This document shows, in pieces, positions 18,212-27,683 of a stretch of 64,000 bases of DNA (positions are counted from its first letter, which is position 1; every line of letters begins with the position of its first letter). Position numbers and translations under genes: made by a program. Location of the stretch: positions 177,595 to 241,594 of the forward strand of contig JAJEGS010000055.1 of NCBI GenBank assembly GCA_022819745.1, read 5' to 3'. The notes under the pieces were generated by a model. The model worked only from the letters and a program-made list of their open reading frames with translations. It had not been told where the DNA came from and made no database searches. Source of the stretch: Candidatus Latescibacterota bacterium (GTDB taxonomy: Bacteria; Latescibacterota; UBA2968; UBA8231).

Positions 18212-19814
18212 ACAGATGCCTATAGCAGTCATCGTTGCGCTGGCCCTGTTTGCCAGTGCCGCAAGCGCACTGGGGCAGGAAGACGACTTGCGGCAGCGCT
18301 TCGGTCTCCAACCGCTGCCGCCGCTGCCCTATCCCGAGAACAATCCCTACAATCCCGACCGCGTCGAGTTGGGACACCTGCTGTTCTTTGACCCCATCCT
18401 CAGCGGCGAGAAGGACACGGCCTGCGGCACCTGCCACCTGCCGACCTTTGGCATGGCCGACGGCCTACCGCTCGCGGTGGGTGTCGGGGGCAAGGGCTTG
18501 GGGCCAAGGCGGGTTCCCGGAGTTTCGGCGATTACCGGTGATACCATCATTACTGAGCCGCGACACACCATGACCCTCTTTAACGTCGGTTACAACGGGG
18601 ATGAGTCGGGCCTGCCCTCGACCAAGGGCTTCATGCTGTGGGACGGCAAGGACCGCGGTTTAGAGGCCCAAGCGCTGCGGCCGCTCATCGTGCGCGTGGA
18701 GCTGCGCGGCGATGCCTATGAGCGCGAGATGGCCGTCGATAGCGTGCTGGCGCGGTTGCGGGGAATTCCCGAATACGTTGCGCTCTTTGAGCAAGCCTTC
18801 CCGGCCGAAGCCGATTCCGTGGCCCGGCAGTTGCCGCGCCTCGGTTGCGCCCACGACCCGACGCCCTTGCAGTCGGTTATCACGCGCTCGACCTTTGGTC
18901 GGGCCATCGCCGCGTTTGAGCGCGAGCAAAACACGGTCAACACTGCGTACGATCGCTACGTGGCGGGCGATGACGAGGCCCTGACGGCGGCGCAAAAGCG
19001 CGGGCTTGAGCTCTTCCACACCAAGGCGCGCTGCGTCAACTGCCACAGCGGCCCGCTGTTTACGGATTCGAGCTTTCGCGCCCAAGGAGTCGAACAGATT
19101 GGGCCGGGCCGGGCGTCGGCTACGACCAACACTGGTACCCCGCGTCCGACGGGGAGAGACGAAGGCCGATTCCTCAATACGGGCAACCGCAGCGACATCG
19201 GTGCTTTCCGGGTGGTGGGCTTGCGCCAAATTGTGCAGACGGCTCCCTACATGCACGATGGCGCTCTTGCGACATTGGAAGATGTCATCGAGTTCTACGA
19301 TCGCGGTGGTGGCGACGAAGCCTCCGTCCCCGCCGAGAATATCGATCCCGAATTAGTCCCCTTGGGCCTGAGCGTCGAAGAGAAGCAAGACCTGTTGGCC
19401 TTCATGCACGCTCTGACCGATTCGACGATAGCGGTTCACGTGCCAGCGCGAGTGCCCAGCGGGCTACCGCCGGCTGGCCTTGAATTGGCCGCCGAGGCAG
19501 GTCTCGTGATCCCAGTCCCCGGTCCGTCGGCTCGACCTGTGGCCGTGCGGGTGTTCAATTTTCCCAACCCTTTCAACGCTTCAACCTCGATATCAGTGGC
19601 GCTACCAGAGGCGGGCGAAGTCGATATTGAGGTGTACAATATCTTGGGACAGACGGTGCGGCAGCTCTTTAGGGGATATCAGCCAGCCGGCGTCTATCAG
19701 CTAACGTGGGATGGGCGCGACGAGGGCGGGCGGGAGGCTGCCAGCGGAGTATATCTCGTCTCGGCGCAGATGGGTGGCGTCCGCTATCTGGCGCGGATGA
19801 CCCTCGTGCGCTAA
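18204..19814 (+). CDS. Di-heme cytochrome c peroxidase (CcpA/MauG family) with C-terminal sorting-type Ig domain
   Basis: 536 residues; AAAGGGAGGA precedes ATG 18204. A signal peptide (to about residue 24, SALGQ) is followed by two heme sites, C74-GTC-H78 and C277-VNC-H281, and by TAPYMHDGALATLEDV, which holds the usual axial Met region. The family reduces hydrogen peroxide or, in MauG, oxidises a protein substrate in the periplasm. After about residue 410 a linker leads to a FlgD-like Ig tail (FNFPNPFNASTSISVALP, VYNILGQTVRQLF, ASGVYLVSAQ) of the type used as a C-terminal sorting signal. The tail is unusual for this enzyme family and implies a surface or outer-membrane location. Confidence 0.88.
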   Translation: MNKQMPIAVIVALALFASAASALGQEDDLRQRFGLQPLPPLPYPENNPYNPDRVELGHLLFFDPILSGEKDTACGTCHLPTFGMADGLPLAVGVGGKGLGPRRVPGVSAITGDTIITEPRHTMTLFNVGYNGDESGLPSTKGFMLWDGKDRGLEAQALRPLIVRVELRGDAYEREMAVDSVLARLRGIPEYVALFEQAFPAEADSVARQLPRLGCAHDPTPLQSVITRSTFGRAIAAFEREQNTVNTAYDRYVAGDDEALTAAQKRGLELFHTKARCVNCHSGPLFTDSSFRAQGVEQIGPGRASATTNTGTPRPTGRDEGRFLNTGNRSDIGAFRVVGLRQIVQTAPYMHDGALATLEDVIEFYDRGGGDEASVPAENIDPELVPLGLSVEEKQDLLAFMHALTDSTIAVHVPARVPSGLPPAGLELAAEAGLVIPVPGPSARPVAVRVFNFPNPFNASTSISVALPEAGEVDIEVYNILGQTVRQLFRGYQPAGVYQLTWDGRDEGGREAASGVYLVSAQMGGVRYLARMTLVR

Positions 19815-19819
19815 ACCAA

Positions 19820-20296
19820 ATGCGATACTTGCGCTCGCTTAAGTTGCTCTTGGTCGTCGCGATTGTCGGTGCGGTGCTAGCCTTTTTTGAACGGCAGCGT
19901 ACAACCGAGTACGGGCACCTTTTGGACCGCACGCACGCACGGGGGCAGCCGCAGCTCAAGGGCACGTCTTTGCGGGAGTTGGCGCAGGTGCTGCTGGAAC
20001 TGTATCCAGAGGGAGCCGAAGCCAATCTGCTGATGGGTACGGCTCTAGCCGATGAGGGACGGTTGGAGGAGGCCCGGGCGCATTTAGAGAAGGCGATGGA
20101 AGTGGACCGACGCAACTTGCAGCTACTCTTTTTGTACGCGCGGCTCTTGCTGGATATGGGAGAGGATATGGAGAAAGTGCAAGCGGTAGTGGAAGAATTG
20201 AATCGGTACTTTCCCCGGTCCCAGGAGAAGGTGGAGCAGTACTTTGGGGAGGCTTCAAAGGGGAAGATGCGGTTTGGGGGGGACGATCTTTACTGA
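19820..20296 (+). CDS. Membrane-anchored TPR protein
   Basis: 158 residues starting at ATG 19820, 5 bp after the peroxidase stop; no strong ribosome site is seen, so expression may depend on coupling. An N-terminal helix (LKLLLVVAIVGAVLAFF) anchors the protein. Two or three TPR-like helices follow (ANLLMGTALADEGRLEEARAHLEKAM). It may serve as a scaffold for the peroxidase/SUMF1 unit, which is inference from position. Confidence 0.7.
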   Translation: MRYLRSLKLLLVVAIVGAVLAFFERQRTTEYGHLLDRTHARGQPQLKGTSLRELAQVLLELYPEGAEANLLMGTALADEGRLEEARAHLEKAMEVDRRNLQLLFLYARLLLDMGEDMEKVQAVVEELNRYFPRSQEKVEQYFGEASKGKMRFGGDDLY

Positions 20297-20357
20297 GAAT
20301 TAAGAATTAGGAATTCCCGGCCCCAGCCCTAATTCTCAATTCTTAATTCCTAATTCT
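20293..20357. repeat. AT-rich GAATTA-type repeat between convergent genes
   Basis: A run of 6-7 nt units (GAATTAA, GAATTAG, GAATTCC) is followed after a short GC-rich loop by a near-complementary run (TAATTCTCAATTCTTAATTC). The two arms can fold into a long AT-rich hairpin between the convergent TPR and parvulin genes. It may act as a bidirectional terminator. Confidence 0.5.
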
Positions 20358-21982
20358 CAATGCAGGCGGTCCTCGTAGATGTGAATCTGGTCGGCGTACT
20401 GATTTTTGAGCTTTATCAGCAACGCATCGAAGCGCTCTTGGGTTAGATCTTGCAGCACGTGAGAGCGCACTCGGCCCCAGACCTCGTCCAAGCTCTGCTG
20501 GCGACTGGGCACCTTGTTGAGCACCTTGAAGACCGTAAAGCCCTGCGCGGTCTTGACCGGGCCGACGACCTGGCCGACCTCGGCGTCTTTGGCTTCCCAA
20601 CCTAAATTGCCGTACTTGTCGGGCCGCAAAAGCTGGATGCGCCCTTCAGCGCGGCGGATGCGGGTGCTGCGCCGCGAGTAGCGGCGGGCTAGCTCGCCAA
20701 GGTCGCCGCCGCGTTCGATAGCGGCCAGCAGTGAGTCCGCCTGTGCGCGGGTATCGACGAGGATTTCGAGGATCGAGATCCGCTCCTCGCGCACGTAGAG
20801 GTCCTTGTGTGCCTCGTAGTACTCGCGAATTTCGTCTTTGGACGGTTTGAGCGTTTCAAGCACTCTGACTTGGCGGATGCGCTCGATAAGCGCTTGGCGG
20901 TGCGTGGCTTCAATGCCTTGGGCGACGCGCTCGGCCTCGTGGATGCCTATTTCGCGGGCGTGACGGGGCAGCAGGACCTTGAGCGCATAGAGGCGACGGG
21001 CGAAGCGGCGCAAGTCGTCTAATTCGCGGATCTCGGCCGGGTTGCGTTCGCTGGTCATAGCCGCCATGAAGTTGTCGAGCGTCCACGGCTCGCCGTCGAG
21101 TTCGAGCAGTACTAGCTGGGTCTCCCCCTTTTTGAACGTGGGCATTTCTTCGCCAGCTTCGCTGAGCCGGGCCAAGAGCAACTCTAAGGTCTCGCGCCGT
21201 TCTGTGATGTCGGCGCGGTTGGCCAGTCCTTCGAGGAATTCAAAGGTGGCGATGGCGTGCTTCTGCTCCTGCATAGCCTTGATGACGGCGGGGGCCATGT
21301 CCTCGAAGGGCACTTCGCGCTCGTCGGTGACGACAAAGACCGAGAAGCCGTCTGGCTCCTGCACAGGACCGATGATCTCGCCGGATTTGGCTCTGAATAT
21401 CTGGCGGCGCAGAACGTAGTTTTTGAAATCGAGGCGGCTCTTCCAGCCGAGGTCGCCGCCTTGCTGGGCGGTGTTGCCGTCGTCGGAGAGTTCGCTCGCC
21501 ACCGCGGCAAAGCTGTCGGGACCGCGCAGCCGGGCGAGCACGCGGTCAATGGCGGCTGGCCCGCTGGCGAGGATGCGGCTCAAGCGGCGCTGCTGGCCGA
21601 TGCGGTGCTGCTCAAAGTACTGGCGAGCCTCATCGCGGCTTATGTCCTCGGCGACAGCGACCACGCCGCGGCGGTACATTTCGTCGAGGATGAGTTCCTG
21701 TTGTCGTTGCGCGACCTTGCTTTTGACTTGGAAGTCGTTTTCCAAGCCGTCTTGGCGAGCGGCCAACAGCAAGACCTCAATGTCGATGAGCCGCTCAAGG
21801 GCTTGGCGCTGAAGGTCGCTTGGGGCGTTTTTGGGAAAGAGCCGGGCGGCGGCGCGCTCGACGCGGTCGCGCTCGATGGTGACGTCACCGACGCGGGCGA
21901 GTACGTCTGGGCTGGGCGGGGGTTCGGGAGAGGTACAGGCGAGGAGTAGAATAGTGAACGACGAGAGAAAACGATGCAACAA
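20357..21982 (-). CDS. PpiC/SurA-type peptidyl-prolyl isomerase lipoprotein with two parvulin domains
   Basis: 541 residues. The start is TTG at 21982, supported by AGGAGG 5 nt upstream. The signal peptide ends in a lipobox (FTILLLAC, cysteine 16). A SurA-N region (VLARVGDVTIERDRVERAA) is followed by a good parvulin domain at about 130-225 (QGGDLGW, GEIIGPVQEPDGFSVFVV) and a second at about 395-490 (GNLGWEAKDAEVGQVVGPV, QGFTVFKVL). The role is folding of outer-membrane or surface proteins in the periplasm. It diverges from the FG-GAP/TPR lipoprotein gene. A similar pairing recurs at 30215-34834. Confidence 0.88.
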   Translation of the reverse strand: MLHRFLSSFTILLLACTSPEPPPSPDVLARVGDVTIERDRVERAAARLFPKNAPSDLQRQALERLIDIEVLLLAARQDGLENDFQVKSKVAQRQQELILDEMYRRGVVAVAEDISRDEARQYFEQHRIGQQRRLSRILASGPAAIDRVLARLRGPDSFAAVASELSDDGNTAQQGGDLGWKSRLDFKNYVLRRQIFRAKSGEIIGPVQEPDGFSVFVVTDEREVPFEDMAPAVIKAMQEQKHAIATFEFLEGLANRADITERRETLELLLARLSEAGEEMPTFKKGETQLVLLELDGEPWTLDNFMAAMTSERNPAEIRELDDLRRFARRLYALKVLLPRHAREIGIHEAERVAQGIEATHRQALIERIRQVRVLETLKPSKDEIREYYEAHKDLYVREERISILEILVDTRAQADSLLAAIERGGDLGELARRYSRRSTRIRRAEGRIQLLRPDKYGNLGWEAKDAEVGQVVGPVKTAQGFTVFKVLNKVPSRQQSLDEVWGRVRSHVLQDLTQERFDALLIKLKNQYADQIHIYEDRLH

Positions 21983-22010
21983 GAAGGCCTCCTAGTGGAA
22001 ATTATTATTT

Positions 22011-22039
22011 ATCCTAATAAATATATAGTGCGGTGTAAA
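22011..22039 (-). promoter_or_regulatory. Sigma-70-like promoter for the parvulin lipoprotein gene
   Basis: On the minus strand TTTACA (22034-22039) and TAGGAT (22011-22016) are separated by 17 bp, about 28 bp before the TTG start. The region is AT-rich against a GC-rich genome. Confidence 0.4.
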
Positions 22040-22095
22040 TTTGCGAAGTGCTAGTTATGTTATTGTGGGCAGGAGGTAATTCTGCATCAATCAAA

Positions 22096-25000
22096 ATGAT
22101 CCCACGCAGACTTTCAACGTACATCGTCGCCTTAGTATGCGGCTGTGCTGTGAGCGATCCACCGTCCGCGCCCGTCGTGCGCTTTGTCGATGCGACCGCG
22201 GAAGCAGGAATCGATTTTGTGCATACCAGCGGCCGCTCTGGGCGCAAATACGGGGTGGAGACGATTGGTTCTGGAGCGGCGTTTTTCGATTACAATCGCG
22301 ATGGGTGGATGGATTTGTACGTGGTCAATGGGGCGGATTTGCCCGGCTACGTCTCGGCGGTGCCGCCGCAAAACGCACTGTATCGCAACGACCGCGGGTA
22401 CTTTGCCGAGGTCGGCGAAAACCTCGGGGTGGCGGACGCGGGCTATGGTATGGGCGCGTCGGTCGGGGACTACGACAACGACGGGGATGCCGACCTCTTC
22501 GTCACCAACTTTGGCCGCAACCGGCTCTATCGCAACGAAGGATCGGCGCAGGCGTGGGTCTTTGCGGATGTGACGGATGCGGTCGGGATTGGGGCGGACG
22601 AGCGATGGTCAACTGGCTCGTCGTTTGCCGATTACGACCTCGACGGCGACCTAGATCTGTACGTAGCGAATTACTTGCACTACGAATTTGAGCGCGGCGA
22701 GCTGAGCGAGGAGGGAACACTGCGCTGGCCGCGGCGGCACTTGGCTCCTACCGAATACCCTGGGGAGCGGAACGCGCTCTGGCGCAATGACGGTGGTCGC
22801 TTTGTGGATGTGACAGACGCGGTTGGGCTGCTCACGCGCGAAGGCCGCGAATTGGGCGCGGTGTTTTTCGACTACGATCTCGACGGCGATCCCGATTTGT
22901 TTCAAGGCAACGATGCCACGCCGAATTTTCTCTGGCGCAACGACGGCGGCCGTTTTGCCGAAGTGGGGCTGGTGGCTGGCGTGGCGTACAACATCGGCGG
23001 CAAGCCCGAGGGGACAATGGGCGTGGATGTGGCCGACGGCGATGGCGATGGCTATCTCGACTTGGCGATGACTAATTTCCAGTGGGAGAGCAACACGCTG
23101 TACCGCAATGCGGGCGACGGGATGTTTGCCGACGAATCGCTGGCCGCGGGTATCGCGGCCAACAGCTTGGACAAGCTGGCCTTTGGCATCAACTTCCTCG
23201 ACGCCGACAACGACGGCGATCCCGATCTCTACGTGGCCAATGGCCACATCGACGAAGACATCAATCGGTTTGACCCACAGGCCGCGTACGGCCAAAGCGA
23301 TCAGTTGTACCTCAACGATGGCCGTGGTCGCTTTGCCGATGTGAGTATGGCTGCTGGCGTGACCGCGCCGACGCGGGATTTGGTCGGGCGCGGCTCGGCC
23401 GTGGCCGATTACGACAACGACGGCGACCTAGATATTTTCTTAGTCAATACCGGTCAGCGCGCGCTGCTTTGGCGCAACGATACCCAAGCGGGGCATTACT
23501 TGGCGCTGGCACTAGAGGGGCGGACGAGCAACCGCGATGGGTACGGTGCTCGCGTGGTGGTGCATGTGGACGGTCGGACGCTGGTGGCGGAAAAGCGCAG
23601 CGCGGCGAGCTATTTGTCGCAAAACGACGCGCGGATGTTCTTTGGGCTGGGGTCGAGTGAGGAGGCCGAGCGGGTGGATATCGCATGGCCGTCGGGCATT
23701 CGCCAAGTTTTAACGGATGTGCGCGCTGGGCAAGTGCTGCGGGTCGTCGAACCGGATGCGGGAGCGCCACAAGAGGAGACTGATGCAATTATCGCGCAGG
23801 CCGTGCCCGAAGGCGGTGATGCCGAGGATCTGGAGCGATTTTGGCGGGAAGCGCCCCTAGTCCTGCCGGAAAAGACGCGCGCACCTCTGCCGCCCGCAAC
23901 CCCGTTGTCCGAGTTGCGCGCTGCGGCCCGCATCCAGCCGGAAGTAGCCGACGTTCACATTGAGCTAGCCGCAGCGCTTGTGCGCGAGCGCGCGTACAAC
24001 GAGGCGGAGGTGGCTTATCGCCGCGCGTTGCAACTCGACGCGGGCGCAGCCCAATCCTACGTGGGCTTGGGGAAGCTCTACGCCGACCGAGGGGCGCTGG
24101 GACAGGCGGTCGCCGCGCTGAGACAAGCGATAGCACTCGACAGTACCCTAGCTGAGCCGCATTACGTGCTGGGCAACATCCACCTGAGTCAAGAGCGTTT
24201 GGCCGCGGCCGTGCCGCTCTACGAGCGCGCCATCGCACTGTCGCCGCGCTATCTTCAAGCCTATTTCAACTTGGCCGGCTTGCACGCGCGGCAGACTGAT
24301 TACGGCCCGGCCATAGACGTTTTGCGCCGAGGTCTTGCGGCCCTGCCCGGGGAAGTGGAACTCATGCTGCAATTGGCGCGGATCCATTTTGCCCAGGCGC
24401 AATACGAAGCTGCGCTAGCGCAGCTCGCCAGTGTGGTACAAGCGCAGCCCACGCGCGCTGAAGCACATGAGTTGACGGCCCAGATCTGGATGGCGCGCGA
24501 GGATGTGGATGCTGCCCGTGCCGCTTTGCAACAGGGGCTTGAGCACGCTCCGAACAGCGCCGCGCTCTTGGGACGGCTGGGCATCCTGCTCTTGCAGGAG
24601 GGTGCGGACGCCGAGGCTATACCCCTTTTGCAGCGGGCCTTAAAGGCAGACCCGGATCGCGAGGAAGTGTACTATCACTTGGCCCAGGCGTTGTTGCGGC
24701 GCGGTGAGGCCGTGCGCGGCCGCAAGCTCCTCGACTATTTCCACTCGTTGCAGCAGGAGCACCAAAGGTTGCTGGCCGACAAAACGGCCGTGGTGCTCAA
24801 CCCCAACGACGCGGACGCGTATTACAAGTTGGGTGTGGTCTATGCGCGGATTGGTCGCTACGAGGCGGCTAGCCAAGCGTACCAAGCGGCCTTGGCTGTG
24901 GCACCGGGTCATCTGGACGCCCGCAACAACTTGGGCAACATCTACCTCCGCCGCCGAGCATTGGGGCTGGCCATTGCTGCGTACCAAGAGGTGTTGCGCC

Positions 25001-25176
25001 GCGATCCTCAATACGCCCGAGGCCATTACAACTTGGGCAATGCGTACCTGTTGGCCGGTGAGGAGGCGCGCGCGGTGGCGGCGTTTGCTAAAGCTGTCGA
25101 AGCCGACCCCGAACACCGCAAGGCACAGCAGATGCTCGCCAAGCTACGTCAGCGCGAGGCCCAAGGTGAGCGCTGA
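22096..25176 (+). CDS. FG-GAP/ASPIC-UnbV/TPR lipoprotein
   Basis: 1026 residues from ATG 22096 (MIPRRLSTYIVALVCGC, lipobox-like). AGGAGGT lies about 20 nt upstream, which is far, so an earlier in-frame non-ATG start is possible. Residues 30-450 hold FG-GAP/VCBS repeats with calcium loops (DYDNDGDADLF, DYDLDGDLDLYVANY). An ASPIC/UnbV domain (NRDGYGARVVVHVDGRT, FFGLGSSEEAERVDIAWPSG) occupies about 480-560. About ten TPR units fill 610-1015 (AYNEAEVAYRRALQLDAG, GHYNLGNAYLLAGEEARA). Exported scaffold or adhesion role; no enzymatic motif. Overlaps the next gene by 11 bp. Confidence 0.85.
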   Translation: MIPRRLSTYIVALVCGCAVSDPPSAPVVRFVDATAEAGIDFVHTSGRSGRKYGVETIGSGAAFFDYNRDGWMDLYVVNGADLPGYVSAVPPQNALYRNDRGYFAEVGENLGVADAGYGMGASVGDYDNDGDADLFVTNFGRNRLYRNEGSAQAWVFADVTDAVGIGADERWSTGSSFADYDLDGDLDLYVANYLHYEFERGELSEEGTLRWPRRHLAPTEYPGERNALWRNDGGRFVDVTDAVGLLTREGRELGAVFFDYDLDGDPDLFQGNDATPNFLWRNDGGRFAEVGLVAGVAYNIGGKPEGTMGVDVADGDGDGYLDLAMTNFQWESNTLYRNAGDGMFADESLAAGIAANSLDKLAFGINFLDADNDGDPDLYVANGHIDEDINRFDPQAAYGQSDQLYLNDGRGRFADVSMAAGVTAPTRDLVGRGSAVADYDNDGDLDIFLVNTGQRALLWRNDTQAGHYLALALEGRTSNRDGYGARVVVHVDGRTLVAEKRSAASYLSQNDARMFFGLGSSEEAERVDIAWPSGIRQVLTDVRAGQVLRVVEPDAGAPQEETDAIIAQAVPEGGDAEDLERFWREAPLVLPEKTRAPLPPATPLSELRAAARIQPEVADVHIELAAALVRERAYNEAEVAYRRALQLDAGAAQSYVGLGKLYADRGALGQAVAALRQAIALDSTLAEPHYVLGNIHLSQERLAAAVPLYERAIALSPRYLQAYFNLAGLHARQTDYGPAIDVLRRGLAALPGEVELMLQLARIHFAQAQYEAALAQLASVVQAQPTRAEAHELTAQIWMAREDVDAARAALQQGLEHAPNSAALLGRLGILLLQEGADAEAIPLLQRALKADPDREEVYYHLAQALLRRGEAVRGRKLLDYFHSLQQEHQRLLADKTAVVLNPNDADAYYKLGVVYARIGRYEAASQAYQAALAVAPGHLDARNNLGNIYLRRRALGLAIAAYQEVLRRDPQYARGHYNLGNAYLLAGEEARAVAAFAKAVEADPEHRKAQQMLAKLRQREAQGER

Positions 25177-27616
25177 GCGGCGGCTACAGCTCGGCGTGGG
25201 GCTGATAGCCGCGGCCGTCATCGGCTATGAAATCGGCCTCGTCCGGCTGTTTTCTTTTTTGCAGCACTATCACTATACGTTCTTAGTGGTCTCAGGAGCG
25301 GTGTGCGGCTTGGGGCTTGGGGCCGCGTTGAGTGCAGTGCTACACGTGCGAGAAGAGCGGCTGCACGCCCACTTGGGCTATTGGGCGGTCGGCTGTGGCG
25401 TCAGCATGATCTGCGGTGCGTTTGCCGTAGCACAGTTTCCTCGAATGCCGCTACTGCTGCTGGTCGGCATCGCCGGCTTTCCCTTTATCGCCGCTGGCGC
25501 ATTCCTTGCTCTCGCCTTCCGGGCGCGTTATCAACAAAGTCAAGTTCTCTACTTTTGGGACTTGGTCGGCGCAGCACTGGGCATTCTCTACGTGGTGCCG
25601 GCCCTCGAATGGCTGGGCGGCGTCGGTGCCCTATTGGGCGCGAGTATCTTCGCTTTGGTTGCCGCGGCTTTCTTTTTGAATCGCTGGGTATGGACCTGCC
25701 CGATTATTTTAGCGACTGGGCTTGTCGTTTACAGCACTCAACAACGCGAACTCATTGATCTCAGTGCCCTCGCTGAGGACGGCGACAAGCCTATGTTCCG
25801 CGCCTTGGGAGCGGAGCGCCATCGTGGGGAAGTGAAGGCTACGAGCTGGAGCGCGTACGCGCGCACCGATTTGGTCGATCGCACGGGCGATACGGGCCTG
25901 AATCTGTATGTAGATGGCGGGGCTGGCTCGTACATGTTCCGCTTCCCCGGGGATTACCGGCGGCTGTTTTTCGTGCGCCGCGAGGCCGCGTTTTTCCCCT
26001 ATTACTTTTCGCGCCGCGAGCGCGCCCTGATTATCGGGCCGGGCGGTGGTGCCGATGTGCTCTACGCGCTGATGACTGGCTGGCGGCATATCGAAGCCGT
26101 AGAGATCAACCCGGAGATCGCTGCGCTGGTTCGCTCATACGGAGAGTACAATGGCGATTTGTACGACTTGGAGGGGGTGGAGTTGCACATTGGCGATGGC
26201 CGCAACTATTTGGAGCGTTCTCAGGCGCGCTACGATCTAATTGCCCTGCCCTTGGTGTATGCCGAGGCGGCCGATTTGGTGGGGTACGCGCTCTCCGAGA
26301 ATTACCTGTTCACTCGCGAGGCATTTGCCGCCTATCTCGATCACCTCGCCGAGGGGGGACGGCTGGCCCTCGTAGTTCACAATCACGCGCTGATGTTGCG
26401 CGTGGTTGCCACCTTAGGTGACCTGTGGGAAGAGCGCGGCCACGAGCCGAGCGCGGTCCTCGACCATCTCGTCGTCGTCAACGGTGCTCGCGGCGACCCA
26501 GCGCGACAAGAGGCGCACCGTCCCTTGTTGCTGGTGCAAGAGCAGCCCTATACGGCCGAGCAATTGACGCAGCTACACGCGGTCATGGAGGAATTGGGTC
26601 TAGACGCGTACTTCTCGCCCGGAAGGCGCGAACGGCCTGCGCTGGCGGCGTTGCGCGGGGCTACATTGGCGGACTTTGTCGCTGCATCTGCACTCGATAT
26701 TTCGCCGACGACTGACGACCGGCCCTTTTTTTACGACGCTACTCGCGGGCTGGATTCCAAGCTAACTCGGCTGTTGGTCGGTGCGCTGTTGGCGTGCGCG
26801 CTGGTGATGTTGGTGCCGCTTGGTGCGCCGAGTATGCGCGAGCGGAGCACGTCTGGACTGCCTCCGTTGCTGTGGGCGTTGTTCGCCGCTGGGTTGGGCG
26901 TGGGCTTTATGATGGTCGAAATCCATCTTTTGCAGCGCTTTGGCCTGTTCCTCGGCTATCCGACCTTGACGCTGGCTGTTGCGCTCTTCGGGCTGTTGCT
27001 GGGCACGGGGGCCGGGAGCCTCGCGGGCGGGTGGTGCCGGCCGCTCGCGCACCCTCGGGGATTGGGGTTGGTCGGCGTGGGCGTCGGTTTCGTCTGCTAT
27101 CTCTATGGGTTCTTGCTCGATGGCGCGCTCGCTGGAGCGTTGGCGTGGCCGCTGGCTGCTCGCGTTGGGTTGACGCTGGCTCTTGTTGCGCCGCTTGGAA
27201 TGTTGTTAGGCACCTGTTTTCCGGCCTGTCTGCGCTTGGGTGGTTCACAACGCGCCGGAATCGTCCCTTGGCTGTGGACCGTCAATGGTTTCTTCTCAGT
27301 GCTTGGATCGGTCGGGGCCGTGGCTTTGGGCATGGAGTGGGGGGCGAGTGCATCGCTGGCGGTCGGCGCGGCTGCGTATGTGGCGGTGGGTACGGCGCTT
27401 TTCTTGGGCAGCCGCCGGATTTCTGCGGATGTGGAGGTAGTCCGTCCGTCCGGCGCGGGCCGCTGGGTGATGGGTGTTCTGCTCTTGGTTGCGCTGCTGT
27501 GGTATGCGGCTTTTAGCTTTATCGGCGTGCGCTATTGGGGGGCAGCCCCTTCGGCTGCTCATCCGCGCCCGCCGGTTGCAGCCGAGGTTTGGCCGGTTGC
27601 GCTGCGGGACTTTTGA
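25166..27616 (+). CDS. Polytopic membrane protein with spermidine-synthase-like (SAM methyltransferase fold) domain
   Basis: 816 residues. GTG at 25166 is chosen because it falls just before the FG-GAP/TPR stop and begins a good membrane segment (LQLGVGLIAAAVIGYEIGL). Six or so helices precede a soluble domain (about 230-560) with the nucleotide-binding motif ALIIGPGGGADVLYAL, EAVEINPEI and IGDGRNYLERS, typical of polyamine synthase-like folds. Several more helices follow after about residue 540. Such membrane-fused proteins are common in uncultured bacteria, and true polyamine synthesis has not been shown for most. Neighbouring genes suggest an envelope function. Confidence 0.75.
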   Translation: MSAERRLQLGVGLIAAAVIGYEIGLVRLFSFLQHYHYTFLVVSGAVCGLGLGAALSAVLHVREERLHAHLGYWAVGCGVSMICGAFAVAQFPRMPLLLLVGIAGFPFIAAGAFLALAFRARYQQSQVLYFWDLVGAALGILYVVPALEWLGGVGALLGASIFALVAAAFFLNRWVWTCPIILATGLVVYSTQQRELIDLSALAEDGDKPMFRALGAERHRGEVKATSWSAYARTDLVDRTGDTGLNLYVDGGAGSYMFRFPGDYRRLFFVRREAAFFPYYFSRRERALIIGPGGGADVLYALMTGWRHIEAVEINPEIAALVRSYGEYNGDLYDLEGVELHIGDGRNYLERSQARYDLIALPLVYAEAADLVGYALSENYLFTREAFAAYLDHLAEGGRLALVVHNHALMLRVVATLGDLWEERGHEPSAVLDHLVVVNGARGDPARQEAHRPLLLVQEQPYTAEQLTQLHAVMEELGLDAYFSPGRRERPALAALRGATLADFVAASALDISPTTDDRPFFYDATRGLDSKLTRLLVGALLACALVMLVPLGAPSMRERSTSGLPPLLWALFAAGLGVGFMMVEIHLLQRFGLFLGYPTLTLAVALFGLLLGTGAGSLAGGWCRPLAHPRGLGLVGVGVGFVCYLYGFLLDGALAGALAWPLAARVGLTLALVAPLGMLLGTCFPACLRLGGSQRAGIVPWLWTVNGFFSVLGSVGAVALGMEWGASASLAVGAAAYVAVGTALFLGSRRISADVEVVRPSGAGRWVMGVLLLVALLWYAAFSFIGVRYWGAAPSAAHPRPPVAAEVWPVALRDF

Positions 27617-27683
27617 TGGCGTAGGCAAAAAGGCTCAATTTCGCCACACTGTCCCATTTCTATACTTCTGACTAGGACTGCTT

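Noticed and set aside
22300..23460. Regularly spaced near-identical DNA in FG-GAP genes, suggestive of a CRISPR-like array
   Set aside because: Spacing follows protein repeats of variable length, the units diverge, and the reading frame is continuous.
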